This document shows positions 9,019 to 19,132 of a stretch of 57,365 nt of DNA, piece after piece; the stretch's first letter is position 1, and every line of letters begins with the position of its first letter. The DNA is from Chlamydiia bacterium (GTDB lineage Bacteria > Chlamydiota > Chlamydiia > Chlamydiales > Simkaniaceae). A program made the translations under genes and the position numbers. The DNA lies in assembly GCA_022601645.1 (NCBI GenBank), contig JAJACH010000002.1:388331-445695 (forward strand), written 5' to 3'. Under the pieces are notes generated by a model. The model ran no database searches, was not told the origin of the DNA, and saw only the letters and a program-made list of their open reading frames with translations.

Positions 9019-10635
9019 ATGGCAGAACCTGCTGATTATAAAAGAGTTCGCACTGCATGTGAGAGTTTGACAGGTGTAAGACAGCAAAAAGAGAGCGCTG
9101 AGGCACACCGTTGTGAAGCCCTAGAGGCCCTAACTGATGGGAAACTAGATCTCTTTGATAGTAAAGTCTCACGAGCCTTAGAGCTTCTTCTTCAAACAGA
9201 AGATTTTGAAAAATACACCGAGTTTTACACGTTTTTCAAAGCCACAGCAAGAGATGACAGTCTAGAAAATCGAGTTAATGAAGTTGCACAAAAACTTTTG
9301 CTTAGCATGCATCCATGGAAGCAAAGAACGACTGCTTGGATGAAAGCCGCAAAAGAGGCGCAGCTTTGTCCTCAAAAAGTATTGCACCCCCCGAAAGTGA
9401 AAACAAAGCGCGAGAAATGGGCTAAGATCTATCCTTACTATGGGGGAGATAATTCGTGGGGTATAAAACTAAAGAGAGCTAATTCACACTTTGGTGATAT
9501 GTATCAGTGCAATCAGCAATATTTGCAAAGTGAGATGGAAAAAAATGCGCTTTGTATGGACTATCTCACAAAAAATGGGGGGCTCAATAAAGAACTTTTA
9601 GAACGTATTAAACTCCGCGAATTCTTTTTACTTCTTTCAACCCCTGAGGTGGCTTTTCTAGAACCACCAGAAGATACAACTAATCCTATTGATTGGTTTA
9701 ATTGTTATAAGCGTTTTATGGAACAACTTCTCGATCGGGGGCAATTTGAAGCTGGACTTGGATTGTTCATTGCGAGTATCTCTTTTCTTGATGCAGCTGT
9801 TGTAGAAGAGCATTACGATTTGATGACTGCCCATCTAGAGCGCTTTCCAGATAAGATAAAAAATTCCCCAGACTGGCACGTAGCAAAGGCTTATCTATTA
9901 GCGCTTAAAGCAGTAACAGAAGCAGATCCTTTGCCCATGGACTTTGACGTCATTCGTCTACTGCGGCCTCTGTTTCAGAAAACAGGGAAGTCTACACCAG
10001 TGGAAGCGCGTTTTGGAGTAACTCGGTCGATTGAGAGCGTGGCATTTAAGGGTTCAAGTTCACTTCGTACATGGGCTGTCAAACAATGGCTTTACCTTGA
10101 GAATCAATATTTTCGAGAAAATACACCTGATCTTACGTACGAAGAGGAGATGGGCGAGGAATATTTTTTTATACAAGTCGGCCTGGATGAGATGTATCGT
10201 ATAGAGCAAGCAATGAATCGCTATACGACACAAGTGGAGCTCCAAGCAGCAACAATCTGGGAGAAGCTCGGCGGTTTAAGATTAAACGCTAGTGCAACGC
10301 CGGAGGCACACGCTGCCTTAGCAAACTTAAAAGAGAATCTTAGTTTAGAGGCGTTTGATGCTTTGAGCAAAATACTAACAGATGTACGGAACCCAAGTAG
10401 CTTAGAAAACGATCCAACTCTCAGCCATTTTTCTCATATTAGGGAATCTGTGCGTTTTGTAGTACATCTGTGCGGCTATATAGAATCGTTTTCAGCAGAT
10501 ATTCGCATGATCGGTTGTGACATGTACCGTTTATATACTGAGCGGCTAGATGAAACGAGCCGAGAGGAGTATCATCAGTGGTTAAGGGCTTTACATGAAG
10601 AGTATGGCCTTCCCTTTGAGTTTGATGCAGAGTAG
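9019..10635 (+). CDS. Hypothetical alpha-helical protein, 538 aa
   Basis: I do not recognise this protein. It begins at an ATG 5 bases after a GGGAGAGGG ribosome-binding site, has no signal peptide or membrane segment, and is rich in Glu, Leu and Lys with helix-like periodicity. A central stretch around residues 226-275 loosely recalls helices of RasGEF domains, which occur in some amoeba-associated bacteria, but the characteristic downstream part is not evident and I do not call it. It stands alone and is convergent with the barrel gene, 5 bases between stops. A cytoplasmic or secreted lineage-specific protein is equally possible. Confidence 0.75.
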   Translation: MAEPADYKRVRTACESLTGVRQQKESAEAHRCEALEALTDGKLDLFDSKVSRALELLLQTEDFEKYTEFYTFFKATARDDSLENRVNEVAQKLLLSMHPWKQRTTAWMKAAKEAQLCPQKVLHPPKVKTKREKWAKIYPYYGGDNSWGIKLKRANSHFGDMYQCNQQYLQSEMEKNALCMDYLTKNGGLNKELLERIKLREFFLLLSTPEVAFLEPPEDTTNPIDWFNCYKRFMEQLLDRGQFEAGLGLFIASISFLDAAVVEEHYDLMTAHLERFPDKIKNSPDWHVAKAYLLALKAVTEADPLPMDFDVIRLLRPLFQKTGKSTPVEARFGVTRSIESVAFKGSSSLRTWAVKQWLYLENQYFRENTPDLTYEEEMGEEYFFIQVGLDEMYRIEQAMNRYTTQVELQAATIWEKLGGLRLNASATPEAHAALANLKENLSLEAFDALSKILTDVRNPSSLENDPTLSHFSHIRESVRFVVHLCGYIESFSADIRMIGCDMYRLYTERLDETSREEYHQWLRALHEEYGLPFEFDAE

Positions 10636-10640
10636 TCTTA

Positions 10641-11675
10641 TTAGAACGCCGCGTAGTAGGAGATGACAAGCTGCAGGCTAGCTGCAGAGTTACGCCCAGT
10701 GACCGTAAAATACCCACCCATAATCAGGCCTGACATGTCGTTGGGGTTGTATTCGATCGCAGGAGCAAGCATAAGCGAATCGTTGGAGGGGCCACCAACC
10801 GTTGCTGCAGCGCCAGATGGGGCTAGGCCTGGATCACCCTTAAACGAGGTGGATCCGTTGTAGGTGTACACAACATCGTTAGCAAACACCCAGTGCTGAG
10901 TGATGCTAAGCTCTGTGCCAATATCAATCGAAAGCTGCTGACCGGGATTCACCTTTCCTTTCGTCCCTGTGCCACCACCGTAGGCGTTGATCTGCTTCAC
11001 ATAGACTTTGGACGGGATGAGGTAGCTTGCTGTCCACCTTGTACTAAGGGGATGTAACTTATTCGCCCAGAAAATCTTTCCCATTGCAATCACAAGTTGC
11101 GTCTCATACGAACCAGAACCTGTAGCCATCAGACCGGGTTTGCTAGGAGAGAGATGGTTGTAGCGCCCCGCAGGAAACGACTCACCAACCACAAAACGAA
11201 TGACCGGCCTAGACGGCGTTTCGGTGCAAAGCTGAAAGCCCAACTGCAGCGAAACATCACCAAAACCCGCACCAAACTCCCCACTTTGCCAAGAAGCGAA
11301 AGAGGGATTCAAAAGAGTGAAATCTAGCCAATGAGTTAATCCAAGCTGTTCTAGGTTAAGGAACTGAAGCTGTTTTTCATTTGGCTGGGATTGCATCCGG
11401 CGACTTTCAGTATACACGCCATAATTACTTGTCACAAAAAAGTAGGGCTGAATCACCCGCATCCCTTTTGGCACATTGTTTGGTGCCATCGCAAAAAGAG
11501 GTCCAGCGTAGTAGGGGTTGAACATCTTTTTCGCAATCTCAAGATCACTTTGCGCTTGGACAAGCTGCGCGTGTACCTCTGCAGGTGACGGTTCACTCCC
11601 ACCCTTGGCAAGGAGAGAAGAACAGAGAATGAGAAGCAACCATTTGCTAAATTTTAGGCGATCAAAGTATAGCAT
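10641..11675 (-). CDS. Probable outer-membrane beta-barrel protein
   Basis: The protein has a basic and hydrophobic N-terminal signal (around K-W-L-L-L-I-L-C-S-S-L-L-A-K). A short helical region (about residues 30-50) follows, then roughly 280 residues of alternating Gly/aromatic/polar strands ending in Y-Y-A-A-F, the terminal-Phe signature of outer-membrane barrels. I prefer the ATG at 11675 because the signal peptide then begins properly; ATG 11690 would add five residues. Neither has a good ribosome-binding site. It may be a porin or transporter; the substrate cannot be read from the sequence. It is divergent from the small gene at 11711 with only about 35 bases between starts, so promoters must overlap. 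Confidence 0.7.
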   Translation of the reverse strand: MLYFDRLKFSKWLLLILCSSLLAKGGSEPSPAEVHAQLVQAQSDLEIAKKMFNPYYAGPLFAMAPNNVPKGMRVIQPYFFVTSNYGVYTESRRMQSQPNEKQLQFLNLEQLGLTHWLDFTLLNPSFASWQSGEFGAGFGDVSLQLGFQLCTETPSRPVIRFVVGESFPAGRYNHLSPSKPGLMATGSGSYETQLVIAMGKIFWANKLHPLSTRWTASYLIPSKVYVKQINAYGGGTGTKGKVNPGQQLSIDIGTELSITQHWVFANDVVYTYNGSTSFKGDPGLAPSGAAATVGGPSNDSLMLAPAIEYNPNDMSGLIMGGYFTVTGRNSAASLQLVISYYAAF

Positions 11676-11710
11676 AGAATTAAGGTACATTAGTTATTTA
11701 TGAGGTTAGT

Positions 11711-12019
11711 TTGTCTGGAGTCAGTGGTCCAAGTCAAGGAAATTATAGTAGTGAAGCCAATTTTCGCGGAGGGGTACGCGTCTTTAAAGAGTCGCTTGAT
11801 GGGTATAAAACCTCTACGTTCAAGCAACAGAAAGATCAGTACGTCAAGGCAATGAGCGAAGCACACGAGGTGATACTCGAGTCAGCTCAGCGCCTAGGCA
11901 AGTCTCACATCCAAAAGTTCAAGGAAGACTACGCACATTTTCAGGAGAGCAAATCACCGAGAGACATCGCCAATCTCGAAGAAGACATCTCCACACTTCA
12001 AGGTGAAGAAACGGCTTAG
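11711..12019 (+). CDS. Small helical hypothetical protein, 102 aa
   Basis: It begins at TTG 11711, five bases after a GAGG ribosome-binding site. After a Gly/Ser-rich start it is Lys/Glu/Gln-rich and predicted helical, with coiled-coil-like spacing and no Cys or membrane segment. Size and composition are compatible with a chaperone-like or secreted small protein, but no family is recognised. Its stop codon shares a 4-base TTAG overlap with the convergent gene at 12016. Confidence 0.6.
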   Translation: MSGVSGPSQGNYSSEANFRGGVRVFKESLDGYKTSTFKQQKDQYVKAMSEAHEVILESAQRLGKSHIQKFKEDYAHFQESKSPRDIANLEEDISTLQGEETA

Positions 12020-12654
12020 GAAGTTAAGAGCTTTAACTGCTCAAGCCAGGTGTTTAGAAGCGATGAGTTTGGGGCGTCAATGTAATCTTTGTGAATGCGG
12101 CGGATCAGTTCCATGTAAGGGAAGGGATACCAGTCTTCACCCGCGTATTCGAGCAGGTAGTAACCGAGGTTGTGCTCTTCGTTTGGCGGGTAGAACTGGA
12201 TCTCCGTGACAAGCATTTCTAGGCGCTCGTTATCCACGGAACTTTCGCTTTTCCCAAGTTTGACTCTTTGTGATTCCTCGAGAATATGATGCCAGTTATG
12301 GGACAATTTTTGAGAAAAGGGAATGTCTTCTGAGTGGTCACAGTCTCGAAGAAGGTTAAGCAATTCTTTGAACTCAATGAGGTAGGTTGTTAAAGGATCT
12401 CTTGAAATAACCGCTGCTTGGGAAGTTTGTGAGTCAGCCCGAAAAGAAACTTTCGAAATGAATGATTTGATACTTCCGATGAACGCTGCCCAGGTAAAAA
12501 GGCCTTGTTTTTCTTTGCCAAGGGGGGCTTTTATATGTTGTTGATCTTCAGTGACTTTCTTGTCCTCATCCATAGGGGGAATATAGATATTTCTACCCTG
12601 TTCATTTCGGTCAATAGGTCTGATGGGGCGTAGGAAGGGATCGTCTTTATCCAT
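12016..12654 (-). CDS. Hypothetical protein, 212 aa
   Basis: No family recognised. It has a charged, Pro-containing N-terminal 45 residues, then an amphipathic stretch near F-T-W-A-A-F-I-G-S-I-K-S-F, then a helical, acidic C-terminal half rich in Trp, Tyr and Leu. It lacks a signal peptide. It sits divergently beside uhpC with about 100 bases between starts. Confidence 0.7.
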   Translation of the reverse strand: MDKDDPFLRPIRPIDRNEQGRNIYIPPMDEDKKVTEDQQHIKAPLGKEKQGLFTWAAFIGSIKSFISKVSFRADSQTSQAAVISRDPLTTYLIEFKELLNLLRDCDHSEDIPFSQKLSHNWHHILEESQRVKLGKSESSVDNERLEMLVTEIQFYPPNEEHNLGYYLLEYAGEDWYPFPYMELIRRIHKDYIDAPNSSLLNTWLEQLKLLTS

Positions 12655-12699
12655 GGTTTACTTTAATGCTTTAGCTCGAGTATTATGTTCAAGGAATTG

Positions 12700-12728
12700 T
12701 TGACACAAGGGGCTTTGATTTGTACCCT
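12700..12728 (+). promoter_or_regulatory. Candidate promoter for the uhpC-dnaE operon
   Basis: A perfect TTGACA (12700-12705) is followed after 17 bases by TACCCT (12723-12728), which matches the -10 consensus poorly. It is the only good -35 between the divergent genes and lies about 30 bases before the uhpC start. Confidence 0.45.
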
Positions 12729-12757
12729 GTATCACTAAAAATTAAAGGTTGGACCCG

Positions 12758-14092
12758 TTGAGTTTACTAGGCTATTTGAAGCCCGCCCCGCCCAAAGAAG
12801 AAATTACAAATCCTGCTGTGATCAATAAGCAGTATAAGTATTGGAGATTTCGCATCCTGATTGGGATGTATGTTGGGTATGCGTTTTACTATTTCACACG
12901 TAAGAGCTTTACTTTTGCCATGCCGGCGCTGATTCAGCTTGGGTTTGATAAAGGGCAGCTCGGTGATTTAGCATCTATTCTGGCTATTTCTTACGGTTTA
13001 TCCAAATTTATCAGCGGTGTTGTCGCAGACAAGTCCAATCCGCGGTATTTCATGGGCTTTGGCCTCATGGCTACAGGGCTTTTAAATATCTTTTTTGGCA
13101 TGTCCTCTTCCATGATATTTTTTGCCATATTCTGGGGCCTCAATGGCTGGTTCCAAGGGTGGGGATGGCCTCCTTGTGCAAAACTTTTAACGCATTGGTA
13201 CTCGCAATCTGAGCGGGGCCGATGGTGGGGTGTTTGGAATACTTCACACAATCTGGGTGGGGCGTTAATTCCTCTTTTAGCGGCATTTTTGCTCGCTCAT
13301 TATGGATGGCGAAGTGCTCTCTATGTCCCGGGTGTCATCTGTATTGTCATGGGGATTTTTGTGATCCTTTGCCTACGTGATACTCCTCGCTCTATGGGGC
13401 TCCCCGATGTTGAGAAATGGCGCGGCGAAGAAGTTGAGGAAGAGTATAAGCACGATGAAGAAGCGAAACCTTCGACCAAGGAAATTCTTTTCAAGTATGT
13501 CTTGAAAAACCGCTACATTTGGATGCTTGCAATTGCTTATTTCTTCGTCTACATTTTGCGAACAGCTCTGAATGATTGGGCATATCTCTTCTTGCATCAG
13601 GCAAAAGGGTTCTCCCTACTTGCTGCGGGATCAGGGGTCTTTTGGTTTGAGATAGGGGGCTTTATCGGCAGCCTAGTTGCCGGTTGGGCGTCTGATACTG
13701 TTTTCAGAGGAAGACGTGGCCCAATCAATGTGATTTTTTCCGTTGGGGTGTTCTTTTCTCTTATTGGTCTTTGGCACCTTGGAAATGGCATGACCCTTGC
13801 GATGAGTGCACTCATGTTCTCCGGTGGCTTCTTCGTCTTTGGACCACAGATGTTGATCGGAATGGCAGCTGCAGAGCTTTCTCATAAGAAAGCGGCTGGA
13901 ACTGCAACAGGATTTATCGGCTGGGTCGCCTATGTAGGTGTCGCTGCAGCTGGTGGGCCTCTCGGCAGAGTTGCTGAGAACTTCGGATGGCAGGCATTTT
14001 TCTACACCATATGTGGATGCGCAGTGATTGCAGTATTACTCTTACTTCCATTATGGTCAGCCCGTAACCATCCAAAGTACGCCAAACCATGA
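12758..14092 (+). CDS. uhpC: Hexose-phosphate transporter, MFS/OPA family (UhpC-like)
   Basis: This protein of about 444 residues has twelve hydrophobic segments and organophosphate:phosphate antiporter motifs, including R-K-S-F-T-F near the first helix pair and G-W-G-W-P-P-C-A-K-L-L in helix 4-5. In Chlamydiae the homologue imports host glucose-6-phosphate in exchange for phosphate, consistent with energy parasitism. I choose TTG 12758, because AAAGG lies nine bases upstream; the in-frame TTG 12749 would sit directly on that site. It overlaps dnaE by 4 bases (ATGA), and uhpC followed by dnaE is the chlamydial order. Confidence 0.9.
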   Translation: MSLLGYLKPAPPKEEITNPAVINKQYKYWRFRILIGMYVGYAFYYFTRKSFTFAMPALIQLGFDKGQLGDLASILAISYGLSKFISGVVADKSNPRYFMGFGLMATGLLNIFFGMSSSMIFFAIFWGLNGWFQGWGWPPCAKLLTHWYSQSERGRWWGVWNTSHNLGGALIPLLAAFLLAHYGWRSALYVPGVICIVMGIFVILCLRDTPRSMGLPDVEKWRGEEVEEEYKHDEEAKPSTKEILFKYVLKNRYIWMLAIAYFFVYILRTALNDWAYLFLHQAKGFSLLAAGSGVFWFEIGGFIGSLVAGWASDTVFRGRRGPINVIFSVGVFFSLIGLWHLGNGMTLAMSALMFSGGFFVFGPQMLIGMAAAELSHKKAAGTATGFIGWVAYVGVAAAGGPLGRVAENFGWQAFFYTICGCAVIAVLLLLPLWSARNHPKYAKP

Positions 14093-17000
14093 CCTGGGTC
14101 TCTCTACACACGCACACGCAATTCTCCATTCTCGATTCGACTATTCAGGTTGGCGCTTTAGCAAAGCGCGCGAAAGAACTCAATATGCCCGCTTTAGCAA
14201 TCACCGATTTTGGCAATCTCTTTGGTGCGGTTGATTTTTTCAAAGCCTGCACGGCTGAGGGAGTTAAGCCGATTATTGGCATTGAACTCATGCTTGCACC
14301 TGAAGGCATGGATGTCAAAAAACGGATCCCTGGTAAGAAGAATGGTTACCCTCTTGTGCTTCTTGCAAAAGATGCTAAAGGCTACAAAAATCTTTGTAAA
14401 CTCTCCTCCAAAGCTTATTTGGAAGGATTTTACTACTTCCCTCGCATCGATCGCGCGCTTTTAGAAAAGCACAGCGAGGGATTGGTTTGTATCACAAGGC
14501 TTGTTGATGACCTTGAGTGGTTAAAACCGCTTTTTAGAGAAGATTTATATGTTGAGCTTTTAGATCATACGATGCTCGACACCTCGGAATTCACACGCGA
14601 ATCGTGGCTTTATCAGCGCTATGAAGAAGTCATCACCAAGCAAAAAGAGATCAATGAAGCGCTGATTAAAACAGGGCTTCCCGCTGTAATCACTAACGAT
14701 GTGCACTATCTTAATCCCGACGATTGGAAGGCGCACGAAATTTTGATGAACGTGCAGTCAGGTGAGCCGTGTGAGATTTGGGAGCGCGATAGCTTTGGCA
14801 ACCCCAAGGCAAAAGTACCTAATCCCAAGCGCAAGGTCATGGCATCGCGCGAGCACTACTTTAAATCTGGAGAAGAGATGTTAGCGCTCTTCCCGGGTGT
14901 TTCGGACAAAAGCTTAGAGATCGCGGAAAAATGCAACTTTAAGTTCGATTTTAAAGCGCGTCACTATCCTGTATTTGAGCCTCCAGGTGAGTATGCTCCA
15001 GAAGAACGCGAACAAAAATCAGCAGATTATCTTAGACAACTGTGCGAAGAGGGCATCCCTTATCGCTACAACGAAGAGCGCCTTGCCAAAGTCCAAGAGA
15101 AGTACCCAGAAAGCGATCCGATGCAGGTTGTCAAAGACCGCTTAGCAGGAGAGCTTGAGATCATCATTACGAAGGGGATGTGTGACTATCTCCTCATCGT
15201 GCACGATTTTATCGCTTGGGCCAAAGGGCAGGGAATCCCCGTTGGACCAGGACGTGGATCGGGAGCTGGATCAATCATTCTCTATCTAATTGGTATTACG
15301 GATATTGAACCCCTTCGCTTTAATCTGTTCTTTGAAAGATTCATTAACCCCGAGCGCCTATCTTATCCTGATATCGACGTCGACATCTGCATGGATCGCC
15401 GCCAAGAGGTGATCGAATACACGCTTAAAAAATATGGGCACGATAAGGTCGCGCAAATTATCACCTTCGGCACCATGAAAGCGAAGATGGCCATCAAAGA
15501 CGTGGGCCGCGTCATGAACGTTCCTTTGGCGAAGGTCAATGGCATCGCCAAACTCGTCCCAGATGACCTTGGTATTACGCTTGATAAAGCCCTTGAGGTC
15601 GACCCTGACCTTCTAAGCGCCTACAATTCCGACCCTGAAACCAAGATGCTGCTTGATTTTGCGCGGCAAGTGGAAGGATCCATTCGCAATTCAGGTGTGC
15701 ATGCTGCAGGACTGATCATCTCAGGGGACCCCTTAACCGAGCATATTCCCGTTTGCGTTGCTAAAGACGCTGAAATAGCCACAACGCAATACTCGATGAA
15801 ACCCGTTGAAGCCGTAGGAATGCTCAAGATCGACTTCCTCGGACTTAAAACGCTTACATCAATCCAAAAAGCGTGCGAAGCTATTGAGAAATACCGCGGT
15901 GTTCACATCGACTGGGTGAACCTGCCGCTTGAGGATCAAAAAACCTTCGAACTCTTAAACCACGGAAAGACGCTTGGCATCTTCCAGCTCGAATCAGGCG
16001 GCATGCAAGACCTAGCGCGACAACTCCACATTGACAAGTTTGAGGAAATCATCGCTGTCGGCGCCCTCTACAGGCCAGGCCCGATGGAGATGATCCCGTC
16101 GTTTATCAATCGGAAACACGGGCGCGAAAAAATTGAAGTCGACCATCCTCGCATGAAAGAGATCATCGAGGAAACTTACGGCATCATGGTTTACCAAGAG
16201 CAAGTCATGCAAATTGCGCAACACTTAGCCGGCTACTCGCTCGGTGAAGGTGACGTGCTTCGTCGCGCCATGGGTAAGAAAGATAAAGAAGAAATGGCTA
16301 AGCAACGCGAGAAATTTAAGACAGGAAGTGTTGCAAACGGCATTGACGAAGCCCTTTCCATGCGCGTCTTTGATAAGATCGAGAAATTCGCCTCGTACGG
16401 ATTTAACAAATCCCATGCCGCCGCTTACGGATTTTTAAGCTACGTTACAGCGTACCTTAAAGCCAATTATCCAGGTGAGTGGATGGCCTCGCTCTTAACG
16501 TGCGACATGGACGATTTGACCAAAGTAGCCAAACACATCCGTGAATCCCAAAGCATGGGGATTGAAATTCTTCCACCAGATATTAACGAGTCAGGCGTTG
16601 AATTTGTCGCCACAAAGCAAGGCATACGCTTTGCCCTTTCCGGGATAAAAGGCGTAGGACGAGGCGTTGTAGAAACGATCGTCCACCTGCGCGACAAACC
16701 CTATCTCTCCCTCTTTGACTTCACCTCGCGCATTGACACCACCAAAGTTGGTAAGAAAGTCATCGAGTCACTGATTGATGCAGGGTGTTTTGACACGTTT
16801 GGTTGGACCCGCTCAGAGCTAAAAATGAGTGTTGACCCCATGTTTGAAACAGCTCAGCGAGAGCAAAAAGAAAAAAAAGTCGGCATCATGGACTTTTTTG
16901 CCGAGGATACAAGCGCACAATTTGACAAGCCGCCTCATGTCACGGAAGAACCCTCGAAACAACTTCTCTTAGCTAAAGAAAAAGAACTGCTCGGCTTTTA

Positions 17001-17688
17001 TATCACCGGTCATCCTATGGACGACTACGAAGCGATCATCACCGAATTAAATTGCACACCCCTTTCTAACATCCGAGAACTCGAGCATGGAAACGCCGCA
17101 CGCTTAGCCTTTATCGTCGAAGAAATTAAAGTGCGTTTCACCTCAAAAGGAGGACGCAAATTTGCTGTTTTAACCATCAGTGACGGGTTAGAGCGCTTTG
17201 AGCTTCCCGTCTGGCCCTCTCTCTACGACCAGTACCTAGAACTCTTAGACGAGAACAACCTGTTATTTGCCGTGGTACAAATCGAAAAAGATGGTGATGA
17301 TATTAAACTCTCACCTAGGTATATTTCTGATTTAACAGCCTTTGGTAAAGAAGAAATCAAAGCTGCTAACGCCGCGTTTAAGCTCGCCGAATCTGATGGT
17401 AAAAAAGAACGCGCCATCAAACAAAAAAAGGTGGACCAAACATTTATGGACCTATCGCTAAGTGTTGACGCAAACAGCGTGCGTTTTACAAATTTATTGA
17501 AACTCAAAGAGCTGTTTGCGAAGTATCCCGGTACAGACCGGATCAAAATCCACTTTAAAGCAGAGGAAAATTCTATCGGCGCCGTGGAAATTGGAAGCGA
17601 CTGGGGAGTGAAAATGGGGGATGAACTAGAAAATGAATTGAAACAAATGGCTTTCGTTCAGTCATACGCTATCGAGGAGGTAAAATGA
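14089..17688 (+). CDS. dnaE: DNA polymerase III alpha subunit
   Basis: The catalytic subunit of the replicative polymerase, 1,199 residues, typical for DnaE1. The N-terminal PHP domain opens with H-T-H-T-Q-F-S. The polymerase active site has P-D-I-D-V-D-I (Asp430 and Asp432 by my count) and the third Asp in K-I-D-F-L-G-L (about 582). A helix-hairpin-helix region and an OB fold (about residues 1000-1090) follow. It starts inside the uhpC stop codon and its own stop overlaps the next ATG, so the block is one operon. No separate exonuclease domain is present, as expected for DnaE rather than PolC. Confidence 0.97.
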   Translation: MTWVSLHTHTQFSILDSTIQVGALAKRAKELNMPALAITDFGNLFGAVDFFKACTAEGVKPIIGIELMLAPEGMDVKKRIPGKKNGYPLVLLAKDAKGYKNLCKLSSKAYLEGFYYFPRIDRALLEKHSEGLVCITRLVDDLEWLKPLFREDLYVELLDHTMLDTSEFTRESWLYQRYEEVITKQKEINEALIKTGLPAVITNDVHYLNPDDWKAHEILMNVQSGEPCEIWERDSFGNPKAKVPNPKRKVMASREHYFKSGEEMLALFPGVSDKSLEIAEKCNFKFDFKARHYPVFEPPGEYAPEEREQKSADYLRQLCEEGIPYRYNEERLAKVQEKYPESDPMQVVKDRLAGELEIIITKGMCDYLLIVHDFIAWAKGQGIPVGPGRGSGAGSIILYLIGITDIEPLRFNLFFERFINPERLSYPDIDVDICMDRRQEVIEYTLKKYGHDKVAQIITFGTMKAKMAIKDVGRVMNVPLAKVNGIAKLVPDDLGITLDKALEVDPDLLSAYNSDPETKMLLDFARQVEGSIRNSGVHAAGLIISGDPLTEHIPVCVAKDAEIATTQYSMKPVEAVGMLKIDFLGLKTLTSIQKACEAIEKYRGVHIDWVNLPLEDQKTFELLNHGKTLGIFQLESGGMQDLARQLHIDKFEEIIAVGALYRPGPMEMIPSFINRKHGREKIEVDHPRMKEIIEETYGIMVYQEQVMQIAQHLAGYSLGEGDVLRRAMGKKDKEEMAKQREKFKTGSVANGIDEALSMRVFDKIEKFASYGFNKSHAAAYGFLSYVTAYLKANYPGEWMASLLTCDMDDLTKVAKHIRESQSMGIEILPPDINESGVEFVATKQGIRFALSGIKGVGRGVVETIVHLRDKPYLSLFDFTSRIDTTKVGKKVIESLIDAGCFDTFGWTRSELKMSVDPMFETAQREQKEKKVGIMDFFAEDTSAQFDKPPHVTEEPSKQLLLAKEKELLGFYITGHPMDDYEAIITELNCTPLSNIRELEHGNAARLAFIVEEIKVRFTSKGGRKFAVLTISDGLERFELPVWPSLYDQYLELLDENNLLFAVVQIEKDGDDIKLSPRYISDLTAFGKEEIKAANAAFKLAESDGKKERAIKQKKVDQTFMDLSLSVDANSVRFTNLLKLKELFAKYPGTDRIKIHFKAEENSIGAVEIGSDWGVKMGDELENELKQMAFVQSYAIEEVK

Positions 17689-18578
17689 AGAGGGTAATAC
17701 TAACATTTTTGTGCGTAGGCACATTGTTTGCGGGAAATAACGACATCCTAACCATACACGATCGCTATGAAAAAGCGCTTACCGCCTTTGACCACCACAA
17801 CTGGTGGAAAGTACGTCAACATACCCGCGCCATCATGGAACTTGCACCGAATAATCCGTATCGCATGCACCTCCATTACATGCTAGGCCACTCATACTTT
17901 GGCCGTGGCGAGTATGATCTAGCAAACGAACATTTCAACAGCTACCTAGAATTTGAAGGCGCCGACAAACGCTTTGATGAGATCATGGAGTACAAATTTG
18001 AAATCGCCAAAGCGTATGCACGAGGCCATAGAAAGCGTGTCGAAGGCATGCGCCTGCTTCCTAAACTTGCCCCAGCAAAAATGGACGGCATCCAAATTCT
18101 CGATGAAATCGTCAGCTCAAAACCGCGCACCGAAATGGCTGCTGAAGCCCTATTAATCAAAGGACAGCTCCTCACAGATCTCCACCTTTATAAAGAAGCC
18201 GTAGAAGCCTATCAAACCCTTACACGCCGCTACCCGAAACACGAGAACGCCGCAAAAAGCTTTGTTTGCATTAACGAAGTTTACTTAGAAAGACTTAAAG
18301 TTGAATTCATCGACCAAGACCTCATCGCCTTAGCAGAAAATAATCTAGAGCGATTCAGAAAGAGCTTCCCTACACACCCAAAACTGGCAGAAGGGGAGAA
18401 AGTCTTTTTGGAGATGAAAGAAACACTTGCATCAGACCTGCTTGATACCGGCCGATTTTACGAACGCCGGAAGAAAAAAGGCGCTGCAAAACTCTACTAC
18501 GATTCAGTAATCGCAAGATTCCCTGAAACAAATGCCGCCATCGAGTCGCAAAAGCGGCTTGCTAAAGTCTCCACATGA
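17685..18578 (+). CDS. TPR-repeat periplasmic protein, BamD-like (CT547 position)
   Basis: 297 residues with a signal peptide (M-K-R-V to about A-G) and no lipobox: the only early Cys is not preceded by L-[AS]-[GA]. TPR-like helical pairs fill the rest, e.g. around residues 60-95 and 150-190, where A-A-E-A-L-L-I-K-G-Q is seen. The pattern resembles BamD/YfiO, the lipoprotein that assembles outer-membrane proteins, but a lipid anchor is missing, so it may be soluble or held by partners. A strong GAGGAGGT lies inside the dnaE end. Neighbours LptE and an upstream envelope block favour an outer-membrane biogenesis role. Confidence 0.75.
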   Translation: MKRVILTFLCVGTLFAGNNDILTIHDRYEKALTAFDHHNWWKVRQHTRAIMELAPNNPYRMHLHYMLGHSYFGRGEYDLANEHFNSYLEFEGADKRFDEIMEYKFEIAKAYARGHRKRVEGMRLLPKLAPAKMDGIQILDEIVSSKPRTEMAAEALLIKGQLLTDLHLYKEAVEAYQTLTRRYPKHENAAKSFVCINEVYLERLKVEFIDQDLIALAENNLERFRKSFPTHPKLAEGEKVFLEMKETLASDLLDTGRFYERRKKKGAAKLYYDSVIARFPETNAAIESQKRLAKVST

Positions 18579-19123
18579 AGCGGCTTTTCTACCTTCTTGC
18601 CTTGCCCTTACTTCTAGCGTGCGGCTATCACCTGGACGGAAGAGAAACCAGCACTTTGGAAGTTCCCTACGTTACAGGCGACCTGGACGGCGACCTAACC
18701 GATGCGATCGTTCGGGAAGTCGCCCTAAGCGGCAAATACCAACTCCAAAATAAAGACGCCAACTATCGCCTCAAAGTCGCCATAGTTGGAGACAATATCT
18801 ACAAATCTGGCTTCCAATACGATGAAGAAGGGTCAACCGAGTATAACCGCCTTGTTACAAACGAAGAAGAAAAAGTCATGACCTTGTCGGTTTCACTCAT
18901 TCAACTCTCAACAGGAAAGACCATTTTAGGGCCAAGCGAAGTGACAGCGCGCGTTAACTACGACTTTATCGACCCCGATGCCGACAACGAAGCAGCTGTG
19001 CGACGACGCCTTTCAAGCCTTAACTTCTCTCTAGGACAGCTTGATAGCGTCGAGGGAGCACGAGCCAGCTCAAATATCCCTTTACATACATTACTAGCGC
19101 GAAAAATTGCGAGTGCGCTATAA
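18575..19123 (+). CDS. lptE: LptE-like LPS-assembly lipoprotein (CT548 position)
   Basis: 182 residues. The signal ends in L-L-L-A-C, a lipobox with Cys at position 16, followed by G-Y-H-L, the start typical of LptE (C-G-[FY]-x-L). The body reads as an alpha/beta fold with alternating strands. LptE plugs the LptD barrel that inserts LPS in the outer leaflet. It overlaps the preceding gene by 4 bases. The sequence family is very divergent, so the call rests on the lipobox motif, size and envelope context; an unrelated lipoprotein is possible. Confidence 0.68.
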   Translation: MKRLFYLLALPLLLACGYHLDGRETSTLEVPYVTGDLDGDLTDAIVREVALSGKYQLQNKDANYRLKVAIVGDNIYKSGFQYDEEGSTEYNRLVTNEEEKVMTLSVSLIQLSTGKTILGPSEVTARVNYDFIDPDADNEAAVRRRLSSLNFSLGQLDSVEGARASSNIPLHTLLARKIASAL

Positions 19124-19132
19124 CCCAGTCTC

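Noticed and set aside
9019..10635. Calling a RasGEF domain
   Set aside because: Only one helical stretch is suggestive and the expected downstream motif is missing; left as hypothetical.
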